From the NCBI RefSeq assembly GCF_963583255.1, contig NC_084817.1, forward strand, positions 5,371,043 through 5,435,042: a stretch of DNA of 64,000 nucleotides. Reading direction: 5' to 3'. Positions 1 to 13,035 of this stretch are shown in pieces; position 1 is the first letter of the stretch, and each line of letters opens with the position of its first letter. Made by a program: the position numbers and the translations under genes. Source of the DNA: Pyrus communis. Lineage: Eukaryota; Streptophyta; Magnoliopsida; Rosales; Rosaceae. The notes beneath the pieces were generated by a model, which saw only the letters and a program-made list of their open reading frames with translations, did not search any database and had not been told where the DNA came from.

Positions 1-1216
1 TCTCTGTGCACCACTAGTTAAACACAGTCAATCTCCACCACACTAACTAAACACCCCACGGGATTAGGCCTTAATCACCCCTAATTAAGCAATGACGGTG
101 GTGCTTTGACTGAGATTTCAAGTTGCCAACTTCCAATTTGACAAACCCATCTCTGAAGTTATCAACTAATACAGCGTGTGAAGGAATCGAAAGTACCAGG
201 AAATGTCGCTGCGGTTCCTTGAATGTGGGGAGCAAATACAACGTCGGCTGCTTTCTGATTGGAAGTTGGAAATTAGATTGGACCCGACCGCGTTTACTCA
301 TCTTTTCCAATCTTATAAAGTAACAAAGTAACAAAATTTAAATTATCCTAATTTATGCTACAGGGATTCGAAATTGAGTGCGGTGTATATTTATAATGTT
401 CTAATCGACCGCTTAGTGTTTTTTTTTTTTTTTTTTTTTTTTTTTTCCTAACAAACAATGTCTACATTAAGAGAGTAAGGAAGTAGACTAAGTCCCACAA
501 TAGACTAACAATAATATGGTTTAAATGTAAGGAAAACCAAAAAAAATGACTTGAAAATTTTAAATTTTAATGATAAGAACAAAATAAAGGGTAAGGTGAA
601 TAGTACCATAATTGACTTTTTAGTGTAAAAATGTGATTTTTTATTAAAGTGAACAGTACCAAGAACTTTTCCTTAAAGTTCCCTTAAATTTATGCTACAA
701 TGATTTGAAATTGAGTGCGAGTGTATATTTATAATGTTCTAATCGATTGGCTTAGTTTTTTTTTTTTTTTTTTTTTAACACACGACGTCTACATTAAATT
801 CGCCTTCAGCGAGAAATCTCATACTTACAAATAAAAATGAATACCACTAAATTGTAGTATTAAGTGACATTGACTGACTTGGTTATATTTATTAATTTGT
901 GAATTGCATATGTTATAAGACAATCGAAACAACTAAAGGAACCAAAACTAAAACAGATAAAAGTCGCAAAAATGTTTATACATCCCAAAATAAGGAAAGG
1001 GATCATCTTCGGATCTCTTCCTCCGAATCCACCAAGTTTAAGAATCCATACCATTGAAATTTGATTCAACGACTAAAGTTATTATAACTTTTAAAGTGAA
1101 CCCCTATTTGTAATCGTTGGATCAAATTTCAACGGTCTGAATTTTCAAATTTGATGAATTAAGAGAAAAAGATCTGAAAATGATCCCTTCTCTGAAAATA
1201 AAGCATGAAATCGTAC
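1..1216. other. Intergenic, no gene seen
   Basis: AT-rich intergenic DNA. I see no coding signature. It contains a diverged direct repeat (about 350-470 and 683-800), each copy followed by a long T run (about 419-446 and 757-777). Confidence 0.6.
350..800. repeat. Diverged direct repeat pair with poly-T
   Basis: About 350-470 and 683-800 are recognisably the same sequence. Both run from a 'TTTATGCTACA' start through 'TATATTTATAATGTTCTAATCG' (in pieces) to a long T tract and then 'GTCTACATTAA'. The T tract could be the A tail of a retroposed sequence on the minus strand. The family was not recognised. Confidence 0.6.
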
Positions 1217-1219
1217 TAA

Positions 1220-1557
1220 GGCTTGGTTTGTTACTGAGGTGATTCTGAAAAAAGCTGGTATAAAAAAAAGCTGAGAGTTGTTTTTGTGTTTGGTAAACAT
1301 TCAGCTTCAACTTTTTTTCACAGTTTTGGGTGAAAAAAAACAAAAACAAGAAGCTGCAAAACCCAACTTTGAAAAACCGGCTTTTTTTCACGTTTTACAT
1401 AAGAGTTTACCAAACACTATAATACTGCTCTTTTTTTTCAAAAGCACTTTTACAAAAAAGTTTACCAAACACTCTGCTACTTTATTTCACAGCTGCTTAT
1501 TCTCACAACACAGCAGAAGCAGTTTTTTTTTAAAGCACAGTAATACCAAACCAGCCC
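1220..1557. mobile_element. Tourist-like MITE (PIF/Harbinger type)
   Basis: The element begins GGCTTGGTTTG and ends with the inverse CAAACCAGCCC. The trinucleotide TAA flanks both ends (1217-1219 and 1558-1560), as in PIF/Harbinger insertions. Inverted homology extends inward through GCTTTT- and CTGCTTCTGCTG-like motifs. It is non-coding. It lies about 900 bp upstream of the zinc-finger gene start. Confidence 0.75.
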
Positions 1558-1994
1558 TAAGACATTATACTCGGTACAACTAAAACCCCAAAACAACACG
1601 TAAACCCGGACCGCGTTTGTTTGAGAAATTATAAAGAAGATTTAGAAAGTGTCCACTCTCTCTAGACCCTTGACTTTGAAACCGTCTTCGGTATTTGGGC
1701 CCCAAGTCTTCTGTAGTTAAAAAGTTAAATAAAAACCGAGTCCAGTTGTGGGCCCACACACCCAGGCGGTAGGCACCCCTTCCGTTCTTTGACCCACTCC
1801 AGTCCTCCTTGGCCATCAAGAAAACTCAACCCCCCACCCCACCCAAATATAAACGTGGTAAATTTCGTTGCCCTCAAGTCTCTCTTTTATTTCCCAAATA
1901 ATTAAAATAAAATAAAAAGGAGGATATTTAATTTTAAACGGACACTACTACTTCCTCCCACTTGGACCGCAACTTCCCCTCCCTTCCTCATCGC

Positions 1995-2002
1995 TTTATA
2001 TA
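1995..2002 (+). promoter_or_regulatory. TATA box of the C2H2 gene
   Basis: TTTATATA lies about 130 bp upstream of the ATG at 2127. A CT-rich leader, including a (TC)n run near 2061-2077, sits between them. Spacing and composition fit a plant core promoter with a leader of about 95 nt. Confidence 0.6.
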
Positions 2003-2126
2003 CCCCCTTCCCCTACTTCTCACTCTCACTTCCAACTCTCAAGTCTTTCACCTCTCCATCCTCTCTCTCTCTCTCTCAAAACAAAACAAAAACAGAATCT
2101 CTCAAATTTTCATTAGCAAGCATCAG

Positions 2127-2945
2127 ATGGCTCTGCAAGCTCTCAACTCGCCAACACTCGCCGGATCGTCTCCTTTCCAGCTCGAGACCAAAGCCTCGAG
2201 CTTCAGCTATGTCGAGCCGTGGACCAAACGCAAGCGTTCCAAGCGTCCACGCCTTGACACCTCTCATACCGAGGAGGAGGAGTACCTCGCCCTCTGCCTC
2301 ATCATGCTCGCCCGCGGTAATAGAGATGGAGACCTCGCCGATACCATGGCCACTAAAGCAACAACCTCCGCCGCCTCACACCAGATCATCACTCAATCCC
2401 CTTCTATGGAGCCCTCCACGTCAGCAGCGCCGCCGGCTAACCTGAGCTACAAGTGCTCTGTTTGCGACAAGAGCTTCTCTTCTTACCAGGCCCTCGGAGG
2501 ACACAAGGCCAGCCACCGAAAAGGCTCTGCTGCCGGATCGGCCGTCGAAGGCCCGTCCACGTCCTCAACCACCACAACCTCCGCCACCACCACCGCCACC
2601 CCTTCGGGAAGGTCCCACGAGTGCTCCATATGCCACAAGTCTTTCCCGACCGGTCAAGCCTTGGGCGGCCACAAGCGCTGCCACTACGATGGCGGCGCCG
2701 CAGGATCCACCGCTACCACAAGCGCTATAACTTCCTCTGAGGGAGTCGGGTCAACTTCTCACGCGGTCAGCCACGGCCACCCCCGAGAGACGTTTGACCT
2801 GAACCTGCCGGCGCTGCCCGACTTCTCCCGCGACTTCTTCGTATCCGGCGAGGACGAGGTGGAGAGCCCACACCCGACGAAGAAGCCCAGGCTCCTGCTG
2901 ATGGTGAAGCCCAAAATGGAGATTTCACAGGACCAACAAAATTAG
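2127..2945 (+). CDS. C2H2 zinc-finger repressor, ZAT10/STZ type
   Basis: Intronless gene encoding 272 aa. In order it has: a basic B-box-like nuclear localisation cluster ([10 protein letters not shown], residues 33-42); an acidic/leucine L-box ([16 protein letters not shown], about 49-64); two Cys2-His2 fingers (about 110-130 and 166-186), each with the plant-specific QALGGH signature; and a C-terminal EAR repression motif, FDLNLP (about 223-228). This order is diagnostic of C1-2i subclass ZAT proteins. Family members are stress-induced nuclear repressors (cold, salt, drought, reactive oxygen); the role here is inferred from that. I chose the ATG at 2127 because it follows a TATA box and CT-rich leader and gives the conserved [10 protein letters not shown] start. 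The same frame is open further upstream (to an ATG at 1962) but that lies before the TATA box. Serine/threonine-rich linkers separate the fingers. No oddities. Confidence 0.95.
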   Translation: MALQALNSPTLAGSSPFQLETKASSFSYVEPWTKRKRSKRPRLDTSHTEEEEYLALCLIMLARGNRDGDLADTMATKATTSAASHQIITQSPSMEPSTSAAPPANLSYKCSVCDKSFSSYQALGGHKASHRKGSAAGSAVEGPSTSSTTTTSATTTATPSGRSHECSICHKSFPTGQALGGHKRCHYDGGAAGSTATTSAITSSEGVGSTSHAVSHGHPRETFDLNLPALPDFSRDFFVSGEDEVESPHPTKKPRLLLMVKPKMEISQDQQN

Positions 2946-5900
2946 GACGACGATTCAGACCGACTCCGCGAATCAGTTCCCGTAGGCATTAAATTAGGAA
3001 ATTAAATATTTGAATTAATATTCGGCGTGTAATTTTCTTTTGTGGATTTGGATTATTTTATTTATGTATAAACATGCTGTGGAAGTAATTGGAATATTCA
3101 ATTAATTATTTTTCCCAAAATTCTATCAGCTCTGCGGATGTTATTCATTTTTTTTTTTAATTTTGTGGCGCGTTATATACGTTTTTGAATGGGCGGCGCA
3201 ACCGAGTCAAAACCGAGTCGGCGTGAGTTGGTGGCGGCAGAGAGCCAGAGAAGACCCACTTGCGCACATTGGTTTTGCATGTGGAGAGAAATGGCAGAGT
3301 GCGTGTTTCTGTGACGGTTTTTAACTGTAAAATATTCTACACGCATTTCACACTCAATCGTAGTGCTCACTGCTCACTATCCAGCTACAGTAGTTCACGC
3401 GCAAATTCTAATTCATCCCTCTGAATTTCTAACACGAGCTAATTTACTCACGTCATTAAATTTACCTTATTTTTGTGATTTCGATTCGCCCCTCTGAGTT
3501 TCTAACACGAGCTAATTTACTCTCGTCACTAAATTTACTTATTGGGATGTTAATAACTCTCCATTTGTCAAAAAACTTGTCAAATTTGAACTAACCGACA
3601 CGTTTTGAAAGACTAACAAACGCGAAATGAGATGGAACGTTCATGAGCGAATTAGAAGAAGGTTCGATATCAAGTGGATGAGTCAAAAAAGTAAATGTCA
3701 ACTGGCGGTACCAAAATTTTCCTTTTCTTCAATTCCTTATTATCAATGGTATTTTACTCCGGGGACACAAAAAGGACGAAGTTGTACATAGTCATAAAAA
3801 TTAGGTAATGATTCTACCAAATATGTTATTTGTGAATCAAACTCAAAACGTAGCTGTTTCATTTTTCTAAGAAAAATATTAGAAAAAATATTTTTTTAGA
3901 CCATATTTTATGAATTACATAATGTTGTAGTTGATGGCTAAAATTCCATCAAAAAAGATATTCTTACTATTTATTTGTACTATTTTTTTAATAAAGCTGA
4001 GACTCACATATGTTGATGAACTTTAACAACGTTAAGATTAGAAAAATGGTAAAAATAATGATACAACTTAGATAATAAACTTAACATTACTCGATTTTCA
4101 TTTTCATTTTAAAAAAAAATTAAAATAAATTCACTCATCAACCGTCATATCATATAATCTGCTAAATATGATGTACAGAAATGACTAATACCCTTTTCAA
4201 ATTATTATGAATGTTAAGGTTGCGAGTGGGGACTGACAGGGAAGAGATCAACAAAGGAAAAAACTAAGGATTGGATAAGAAGAAGGATAGAAGTTGGGGG
4301 AAGGTGGGGGCTTCGGATGTGCTCGCGTGTGGAACTCGTGGAATAGATTTGGATGCCAGGTGGACCTTACCTTACCTTACCTAAAATGCTTCTCTACATA
4401 TTGTATTTTTCGAATCAGGCTTCTCCTCGTTCTTCGTTTCGAAGATTTCAGATATTCGTAAATTATATTTGTTTATTGAATATCATATGGTCAGAAATTA
4501 TTTTAAATATTTTTATTTAAAATTAAATATAAATAGCATTTGATAAAAATAAACTGTATAATGTATAATAAACGTACACAATTTTCGAATTTTTAAGATC
4601 CTCATTAAGAAGGATCCAGGAAATATGCTGTTGGTTATTTTTCTTCCCAAATTTTCAGATAATACATCACAGAGTGACACCTGTTACGGTAAATGCCAGC
4701 AGAACTGCCACGACCACCGCCACATATACCTACATACCTCTTGACGCGTTTACCATGTGTTTAAAAAAGTAAACATTCTGTGCCGCGTTGCCATGCTTAA
4801 ATCAATCTTTTATATTTCTGGTAATTAAAAAATATATATTTATAAATGGTGGAATGTTTCTTGATGTAATTGCAAACAGCAAGTGACCAATTGGCCACAT
4901 TCATCTGTATATTTTACATGTTTATTTATTATGTTATATTTAGTTAGTTGCCAACTTCCCCTTGCTGTGGCGCGATCTGGCGCTTCCTAGTTGTGCCCAT
5001 AAACATACGGGTATGCCTTGCCTAGGTGCAATGCAACTTTGGGCGTATCTGACTTTCTCTACGTTCAAAGCTACCAAAAGTCATATAACCCAATTGTCAA
5101 CGGGAAACAGAGTGTAAGTAGCCATTTTTTATGGTTCTCTCTCCATTTTTTTCCTCTTCTTTTATCTTCTCATTTGTTTGAACTATTACGATTAAACCAC
5201 ATCAATATCAAAATGTTAACTTTTTTATAAAATGAAAAGTAGGTGATCGTGCAAAGACAAAGTGGAAAGTGTGGAAGAAAGGTAGAGAAGGGGAGGAAAA
5301 TGAATTGAAGGGAAGAGAATTCTACTTCGTTTCTTATTGTGATTGCAATGAGATACATTTACACTGATATGGAAATACGCCTAATTGTCAAGAGGCGTGA
5401 CTTTAAGAAACATGACAGAAGTTCTTGTGTGATCATCAGTCTAATAGAAGGCATTGTTAGGAACCTTATTTTCTATGTACATATGTGTCAGACAGTAATT
5501 TACACATAAAGATTAATGACGCTTTATTGGTTTTCTGAATTCTCTCTTTTTGAAAGGAAGAACGTGACATTCTTCACGACGAACGTCCCTGCTGATCGAT
5601 GCAATTGGAGAAGAGCATATACAATGAATGTACCTAAGATAAAAAGATAAAATACCACTTGCGTACAGTGTTGGCCTAATTAAGCCAAAACTTTTTCAAC
5701 CCAACTTTAAATTATACGTTGCTTAACTTGAGGAACTAACCGACCAAGGCAAATAACCGTAGCTTTGAACATGTTCTCTGCTCAACAGAGGGGAATAAGA
5801 TGGAGAATAATCCGGAGTATGGGTTATATACGACAAGTAGCATTTGCGTGTGGGAGGAGAAGATATATTTGGATATTAATTTACAACATTATTTCAGTAC

Positions 5901-6005
5901 TCATAATCTAATTATATATAATAACTGATATCGCATACTACTATTAAGGAATAATGTATGAAGGTCTCAGTCAACTTGCTAGTCACTAGTAAGTAAATAT
6001 AATAC
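2946..6005. other. Intergenic, repeats only
   Basis: No gene seen. It holds the 73-bp tandem repeat at 3411-3556. It also holds a copy of a dispersed repeat (about 4445-4620) whose relative lies at about 6552-6705; both share a TTTTTATTTAAAATTAAA core. A short TTACC microsatellite is near 4368-4382. Confidence 0.5.
3411..3556. repeat. 73-bp imperfect tandem duplication
   Basis: The block starting ATTCATCCCTCTGAATTTC at 3411 recurs 73 bp later as ATTCGCCCCTCTGAGTTTC at 3484. Both continue through TAACACGAGCTAATTTACT. A few substitutions separate the copies, so the duplication is not recent. Confidence 0.8.
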
Positions 6006-6705
6006 TAGTGGCGGATCCATGCATGGGCCCGAGTAGTTTTGGACTACCTCGAAGTCTGAATAAGCACTTGTGAGGACATACAAGGACCACCTAATGGTCT
6101 GGACAAGTGATAAAAGAAAGAATACCATGATTGTGCAAATATTGTGCAATAGAAGCTCTGAATTAAGAAAAAAGATTTATTTTCAGATGAAGAGGAACGT
6201 AAATGATAAGTGCCTAGAGTACCTTAATTAAGACCACACAATGTTAGAATCCTGATCCGTCGCGGTATAATACTACACTTGTATATCTCCCTTTATTAAA
6301 AAAAAAGGGTCCGATTCGATTTAATTTACATCTCAAAATGCAACCGAACCAATGCTAACTTACTGTTGAAACTAGTAAAAGCCAACTTACTTGTTTGGAT
6401 AGGTTTAATTTGGCCGGTTTGACAATTTAGATATTTTACATGTCTAATAAGTTTTCTAACTTATGATAATGGGGATTGCAAATAAATTATATAAAAAGTT
6501 AAAATATTGATCCATCAACTAGGATTTAAATCCCATCCGAATTCAAATTGCGAAGATCCTCATATTTTAGGTATTCATCATACATTGTGTGGTAAGAAGT
6601 TATTTGATATTTTTTATTTAAAATTAAACACAAATAATACCTAATAAAAACTGACCTCAAGATGTACAATGAACGATTTGAATATAGAAATTTCTAAGAT
6701 CTCCA
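4445..6705. repeat. Dispersed repeat pair (MITE-like)
   Basis: About 4445-4620 and 6552-6705 are two copies of one dispersed family. They share ATTTTTTATTTAAAATTAAA, a TACAATGAACG-like block and AAGATCCTC-like ends. GAGGATC-type ends suggest terminal inverted repeats. The superfamily was not determined. Confidence 0.5.
6006..6265. mobile_element. hAT-like MITE with 8-bp TSD
   Basis: The 260-bp element begins TAGTGGCGGATCC and ends GATCCGTCGCGG, the imperfect inverse. A perfect 8-bp direct repeat, TATAATAC, flanks it (5998-6005 and 6266-6273). The GGCGGATCC end and 8-bp target duplication fit hAT. It is non-coding. Confidence 0.75.
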
Positions 6706-7482
6706 CAAATTAGATCTAGAGATAATCCTCTTCCCATCAACTAACTCGGCAAAGGCCCCACTCCACTTCTAAAAAGCCCTAAACTCCTTGTGGCTCTTAT
6801 CTCTTGCTCATGCAGTGTGTAGAGTTCAACTTCAACAGAACATGTCCACTTCATCACGCGAGAGGTGGTGAATTAATAATTTGCTAGCTAGCTCAGCTAA
6901 TTGCTATCCCAATGATTTATTAGTTGGTCGGCTAACCTACTAGGCAACTAAACCGAAGTAGACCCCCTTTAGCTATTCTTCAATCTCGAATGGAAGACTC
7001 TCTTAAAAGTGAGACTATCTAACATTTCATATTTTTTATCCAATATTTTAAAATGTTGGTATAGAAGTTGACGTTAAAATATGAGGTGGTGGAGAATCCA
7101 TGAAAAATTTCACTTTTAATAGAATCTCATTAGCATTTCTTTTAGGATATAACATTGAAGTTTACTATGCCAACCTAATAATAATGCTTTTTTTTTTTTA
7201 AACAGATAATAATAATGCTTTCAAATGTGCTGGCTGTGGAGTGGAGCTCACTAATTGTCAATTTTTCATGAAGTCCAAGACTAAGTTTTTCTCTTTTTCT
7301 AGACAATTTAACGACAGGTCGTTATACACAATAATAAGTCACAAACACTCTTAACTTAATACATAACTCACTACAATTATACATATACATGGACAATACT
7401 TCGCGTGTTTTCTTGAATGTAGGCATTCTTACATTCCTGTCATTCACAGTTTGACATGTAGGACTCAAAAGTCAAACAATGT
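6274..7482. other. Intergenic, no gene seen
   Basis: AT-rich sequence without a credible reading frame. Apart from the dispersed repeat copy at about 6552-6705, I see nothing to name. Confidence 0.5.
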
Positions 7483-7953
7483 GAAATTATCACAATGATC
7501 TCTCAATTTTAACCTAATTGAAGCAATGATCCTTCAACTAAAAATTTGTGACCATTGTCCCTTAATTCATCAAAACGTGCAACTATGGTCCTTTTCGTTA
7601 GTTTTGTAAGAACATTTGTAAAAATGAGTCATGTTAAAAGAACCATTGTTATAATTAGGTTAAAAATGATGGATCATTGCGCCTATTAAGTTAAAAATGA
7701 GACACCATTTCTCCAATTAGGCTAAAGTTGAGAGACTATTGCTACAATTTTCTTATTTAGTTTTTCATATTGCCTCTTAATTCAGCCTCACGCACGTGAC
7801 ACATGACTTATTTTTATAAAAGTTCTAACGGAGTTGACGAAAAATATCATAACTACACGGGATAAGTTAAGGGACCATTAGTCACAAATTTCCAGTTGGG
7901 AATTATTTCTTTAATTAGATTAAAGTTAAGGAACTATTGCTATAATTTTTTCT
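7483..7953. mobile_element. Long-TIR foldback element (MULE-like MITE)
   Basis: The two ends are long inverted repeats. From 7483 the left arm reads through AAATTATCACAATGATC and CTCAATTTTAACCTAATTG, and the complement of the right arm reads AAATTATAGCAATAGTTCC and TTAACTTTAATCTAATTA. Similarity extends past 100 bp on each side. Long TIRs and lack of coding suggest a Mutator-like MITE. No target duplication was confirmed. Confidence 0.6.
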
Positions 7954-8713
7954 TTTATATATTACCCTCACATTATTGTGCGTTGAATTTAAATTTTTTT
8001 CTTTCTAAAAAAATCGAACGTCGTTAGACTAAATGGTCATGTATGTTAAAAAAAAAGTATTTTGGTTTGCCCGCTTGATGGCTTTGACTTTTGTTTTCTA
8101 TACGTATGTAGACATGAGCAGATGACCTAATTTTTGACGTGTCATGGGACTGGATTCATGGGTTGTGCGTGTTGATGGTAATTAATAATCTTGTTGGTGT
8201 TGTGGTGTGCTGGGTCAAATTTTAGGAAAGAAAATTAGCCCAGTTCGTACACCTAAGCGTGTACGTTCAAACCGCCAAACGTTGGATTCTTCCAAGAAGC
8301 TTCATCGGGTCAAGTTCTTTGTATTATTTGATGACTGTAAGGGTAGACTTTTGAAGGTGAACGGCGTTCTTGTTTGGTAGGCGGATCACAGCAGTATCCA
8401 AACACCCCTCAACCCAGCTCCGTCGTCTCTTGTATGTGTAAGTAGGGTTACTGTCACAATAAACAATTACTCCGTCTCGCGTCAACGCGATATATTTATA
8501 AATTGAGAAACGGAAATATTTCATAATTTATCAAGAGTTTTTAACTTCTCACCGACGTAGGAAAAGTATTTATTTATAACGGATACACCATTGTAATGAA
8601 ATCTCAAATTATTAAAATAAATGATATGTGAAAAAAAAAGAGTTAAAATTTAATTAGGTAACATTACGTTGTTAATTTAAAATATTAGCACAACCACGTA
8701 CATTTAAGTATTT
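7954..8713. other. Intergenic, no gene seen
   Basis: No gene or named repeat recognised between the two TIR elements. Reading frames here are short and lack family signatures. Confidence 0.4.
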
Positions 8714-9563
8714 AGAACATCTCCAGTGAGGGGCTCTATATGGGGCTGGAAAAGTGACGGATATAGCCCATTTTAGAGCTCCGAGGAATCTTTAGGGCTT
8801 TATAAAAGAATCTCTCCCAATGAGGGGCTATATCTTTTGGGCTCTATATGGGGCTATATATATTTATTTATATTGTAATTTGATTAAGCGATGATTTTTT
8901 TTTTGTGTTAGCTTTTCTTAAATTGATTTTTGGACATGTTATCTTAAATTCTTTTTTTTGTGAACCCTTCAAGCTAAAAAGTTCAAATTGTGACAAAGTT
9001 AGATTTCATCACTTATGAATCGTTCGTTGAACTAGATTCCCTTGTCTCAATCTCATCCGTTGAAAGAAACAAGCCCCCACTTCGCCCTTTGAAATAATTT
9101 GATTTTCATGTATAACACAACAATTTACTTAGCACCAATTGGTAAATTGGTATCATACAATTTTGAAAAAAATTATTTGAAAATTTCACACATCAATGCC
9201 CATGAACGTTAAATCAATTTGAAATTTTAATTCTTATGGAATTTAAAACAATCATTAATTAGCCAAATTGCAAGAAAAATAAGTAAGAAAAAAGAATTTA
9301 AAAAATAATAAAAGGAGAGTATATGTGTATTGCAAGTGGAGGGAGAGTGATAGAATTTTGCTCACATGGGTTGCTACTTTGTTTGTGGAACCCACTGTTT
9401 TTTGGGACTAGATGTTGCCCGATTTTATACTACTCAATAAAGGAAGTTGCTAGCCCCAATGGTGGATCTAGCCCCATTTTTCAGCTCATTAAAGATGAAA
9501 TTTCTTGCTAAAGCTAAAAATATGGTAACCTAATAATGATAAAATCTGGATTGGAGATGCTCT
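8714..9563. mobile_element. Non-autonomous DNA transposon
   Basis: The left end AGAACATCTCCAGTGAGG is matched by the inverse of the right end, AGAGCATCTCCAATCCAG. Subterminal GGGGCTATA-type motifs recur at 8725-8865 and, inverted, as TAGCCCCA near 9450-9475. The interior is AT-rich and non-coding. The target duplication is unclear, so the superfamily is open. Confidence 0.6.
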
Positions 9564-12301
9564 TAGTAACATGTCTTCGGAGCAGGACCACTATGTAGTG
9601 GGTTGTGACTCTTTTGGCACAGGGGAGAAAGTTCTATTGTTGCCCTTGCCCACATAGGATGGAACTAGAGATCTTTTCATCTCTGAGATGACACGTGGCT
9701 TCTGTATCCACCACCAAAACTGCTTCCCCACTTAGGAATTACCTCCAACAACCAAAATCCATATTTTATATTTTTATTTTTAGTAATCTGTGTGGGGTGA
9801 GGTGGATTTACCATGTAAGACTAATTTTTGGTATATAAAGTAGTCAAGAATGAAAGCAAAGTAATTTGAAATAAAAAGATCAATGGAAAATGATATTTTG
9901 ATTTAAATATGGACAAAGAAATTATATTCCTTTTCTCGTTTGTTTCAGTGTTTTGGCGTGGGATGTTTGTTCATGATAAGGAGAGCTTTCGGGTGGACTT
10001 GATTCTTTTATTTGACTTGTAATTGTAGTATGTGCGATGCTCTTTTTATTTTTAACTATTGCTCTAAAGCGTATTGTCATATGTTTTCTTCGAAAAAGTT
10101 TTTTGTTGAAGCCTATTGGAGTAGTGGTTTGATGTTTATGACTGTTATAAATACTTACTTTCGGTATACTAAAGTAAAAGTGCATTCTAATACAAAAGTA
10201 AAATAAGGAAACAAGCACTAAAAGTGAGCCATAACAATGTCTAAGCCAAAAATCCAAGATATGGAAACGAGAACCAACCTTCTCCACCAAAATAGCCGCA
10301 CCACCGGGATGAAGAACCAACGAACTCAAAGGAAGAATGAAAAATGGGGGTGGGCAAGCCACACATGCTAAAAGTGCTCCATAATCCTAACAAATGGTGC
10401 AAAGTGCACTTTAGCATCATCAAAACCCAAAACACGCCTCCAATCGAAGTCCATGCAGCAAGAACTCGAAGAGTTGAATAGCCGAACTAGATAGACCGTA
10501 GCTCGCGGCTACAAAAACATACAAAGAAAACATCTTTTAAAAAAAAAAGAAAAAAAAAAGAAGATTTTTTAGGGGTAAACATCACGATTATGATTTGATT
10601 AAAAGACAAAGAACACAACGATTGTGATTGTGTAGCCCAGTCTGACCCAACAATTGGATTGAACCGCGGGCCAACTTATTTCCCATCTTAGACCAGTCAA
10701 ATGGACCAAACCTTTCCATTGTGATTGATGAATAAAGTTCTAAGCTCAGCCCATTTGCAGCTAAAACTTTGCATGCAAATTTCTACAAGGCCGTGCTGGT
10801 AAACTGAAGCTTCAAAATTGTACAAAAAAAACTCGATCTTCTAATCTTGAAGCCAGTAATTCTGTAGTCGCAACAAAAAACTTTAGACACCATTTTCGCT
10901 TGCCACCAAGAACAAAATGAGGAGGTGTACCTGTAAAAGACATTTTGACGTTCAAGTTAGTGAGCGTTTGTGATGATTGTTATAGAATTTTGAACACTTT
11001 TGTACCTCTTTTCTCTATCTTCCTACGCGAGTTGATTAAACCACAAGCTTATTCCGCCATGGCATGATAGTGGGATATTGTAGCATCTTGCTTGCATGAT
11101 CGAGGCTCTACTTTCCCGAATTTAATTGATTTCTTGAGGAATAAATTTTGCTCCCACATTCATTTGCTTTTATTAGTTAGCACGACATTTATTTGAATTT
11201 TCTTTGTCAACAACCACCTCTTTCTAGTATAAACAAAAATTTATGTCGCTAAATCAAATAATTATTCGCAATATTACTATTGATTAGCCTATGGATTGTT
11301 CAAGTTTTTTCTTTTCATCATACCATAAAATAACCAATTGAATAATTATTAAAACGATTTCAAACCCGTAACTTGACGTTTGTGAGTTACACGATGATGG
11401 TTAGAAAATGCTGAAATACGTTTGTGAGTCATTTCGACTTCCGAAATAATGAATTGTTGTGACAAAGACACCTAGTTTCCTTTTAAAAAAATAAATTAGT
11501 CACGAGGCAAAAATTGAGGGAGTAAAATATAGGAAGGTGCGATTAGAATTTAGTTTAGTCATGTAAAGGGAGCGGGGGAAGGAATAAGGAAGGGTGTCAT
11601 TGACCGTCTACGCATCGGAACTCGAAGCGTCTTGTGTTTCTCTCTGCCTTCAAAGCTGCTTGCGCCGAGTTTGCAGTTGGGCACCCACCCCAACACTTCT
11701 TCCTCAACCCACTTTAACAATAATTAAAAAGCGTCCGTGATGCTAATCCAACGGCAAAAGCCCTATCAAACCCCGCGATCCGACGGTCAGATCGGGTCAG
11801 AAATAGTCGCGGAAACACGGAGCCGCTCTGTCTCGCCCAGAGTTTGGAAGATATCGCCTCGACAGGACCCTCGTGGGTCCCCACCCAATGTCCACCGTCA
11901 TATACAAAACGTTCGAGAATACCAAACGCACGATGTTTCGGTTTCAGAAATATTATAATTTGATATAAAAAACACACTTGATGTATGTTATATTATTAAA
12001 TTTGGACATTACGATAACTAAGAGATGGAGCTAGAAACATTTTTAGCAAGGGCGACCAAACCTCCAATTATACTTGAGAGTTGTTTTTTATGACAGTAGA
12101 ATATCTTCTGTACTTTTTTAAGTTTCATTAAGTTAAATTGTAGACATTTTATCATAATAATTGATTATTATTATTATACTGAATAATATAGCAAATACGT
12201 ACCCTGCCCCTTCTATAAGCATGATGATCTTTAACTTGCACAAAATTTTAAGTGGGACATCAGTGGGCCTTAGCTGACTTCGTCATGAACAGTAATGGTG
12301 G
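9564..12301. other. Intergenic, no supported gene
   Basis: No supported gene. Open frames at 9922-10435 (minus) and 11714-11977 (both strands) lack family signatures and splice-consistent extensions. The GC-richer stretch at 11590-11930 could be a relic of a promoter or exon, but nothing was recognised. Confidence 0.4.
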
Positions 12302-13035
12302 TACGGGCGGAGCCAACCACAAGGCTAAGGTGGACTGTAGTTTAGAGAGTTTTTTTGTAAGTATAGTGCTATTTACAGTCATTTATATTTCTCACACATC
12401 CCTCTCAGTTTTCTACCTTTAGATTGAGTGAATTGACAAAGATCAACACAAAAAATTAATAAAGGTGTGTGAATAACACTATCATTTTTTAAACTCATGC
12501 TTTAATGGCTTATGTTAATGCATGTAGCCTATATAGCCCACTCAATTCCAATATAGGTTATTATTTAATGTATATTTATTTGAGGATATGTAACAAATAA
12601 TATTTTTTATGCTACAAGTAATAAATTAGTTCTATCTTCCCTCCCCCTTCTCGCTAAAGAAAACGATCATTTACCCTATGCGATTTAGCCTCTGTACTTC
12701 TTACTCAAGAAAAGAAAAATAATTTTCTTTTAGTTCACAATTAAATCCCTATCTTTGCAATTGTTTACATTTCGTTGCGATTTTCTAATGAATGCAACCT
12801 TTGATATGTTCTTAATCGCTTTATTTACTTATTCTTGATTCATTTAGTAGGTTAATTATTCATATGGTCCTTGAAGTTGTCAGTTAGGATTATGATTTTA
12901 AGAATTGATTATATTCTATTGTTGTTCTTTTATATTGATTGTTATATAATTTTATATAACAAAAAATAAACATATGATTTTATGATACTAATTTCAGCTA
13001 GCCCATCCAAGAAAAAAGTCCTAGCTCCTCCCTTG
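12302..13035. mobile_element. hAT-like element with perfect 8-bp TSD
   Basis: The ends TACGGGCGGAGCCA and (inverse of the right end) CAAGGGAGGAGCTA are an imperfect TIR. A perfect 8-bp repeat, AATGGTGG, flanks the element (12294-12301 and 13036-13043). The 734-bp interior is AT-rich with no transposase frame, so it is a non-autonomous hAT-type copy. Confidence 0.75.

Noticed and set aside
9922..10435. Overlapping minus-strand open frames of 64-146 codons
   Set aside because: No domain, no splice-compatible extension and unremarkable composition. They could be a decayed LINE or gene fragment, but nothing supports a call.
11714..11977. GC-richer block open on both strands
   Set aside because: No conserved motif. 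It may be an old promoter or leader; coding is not supported.
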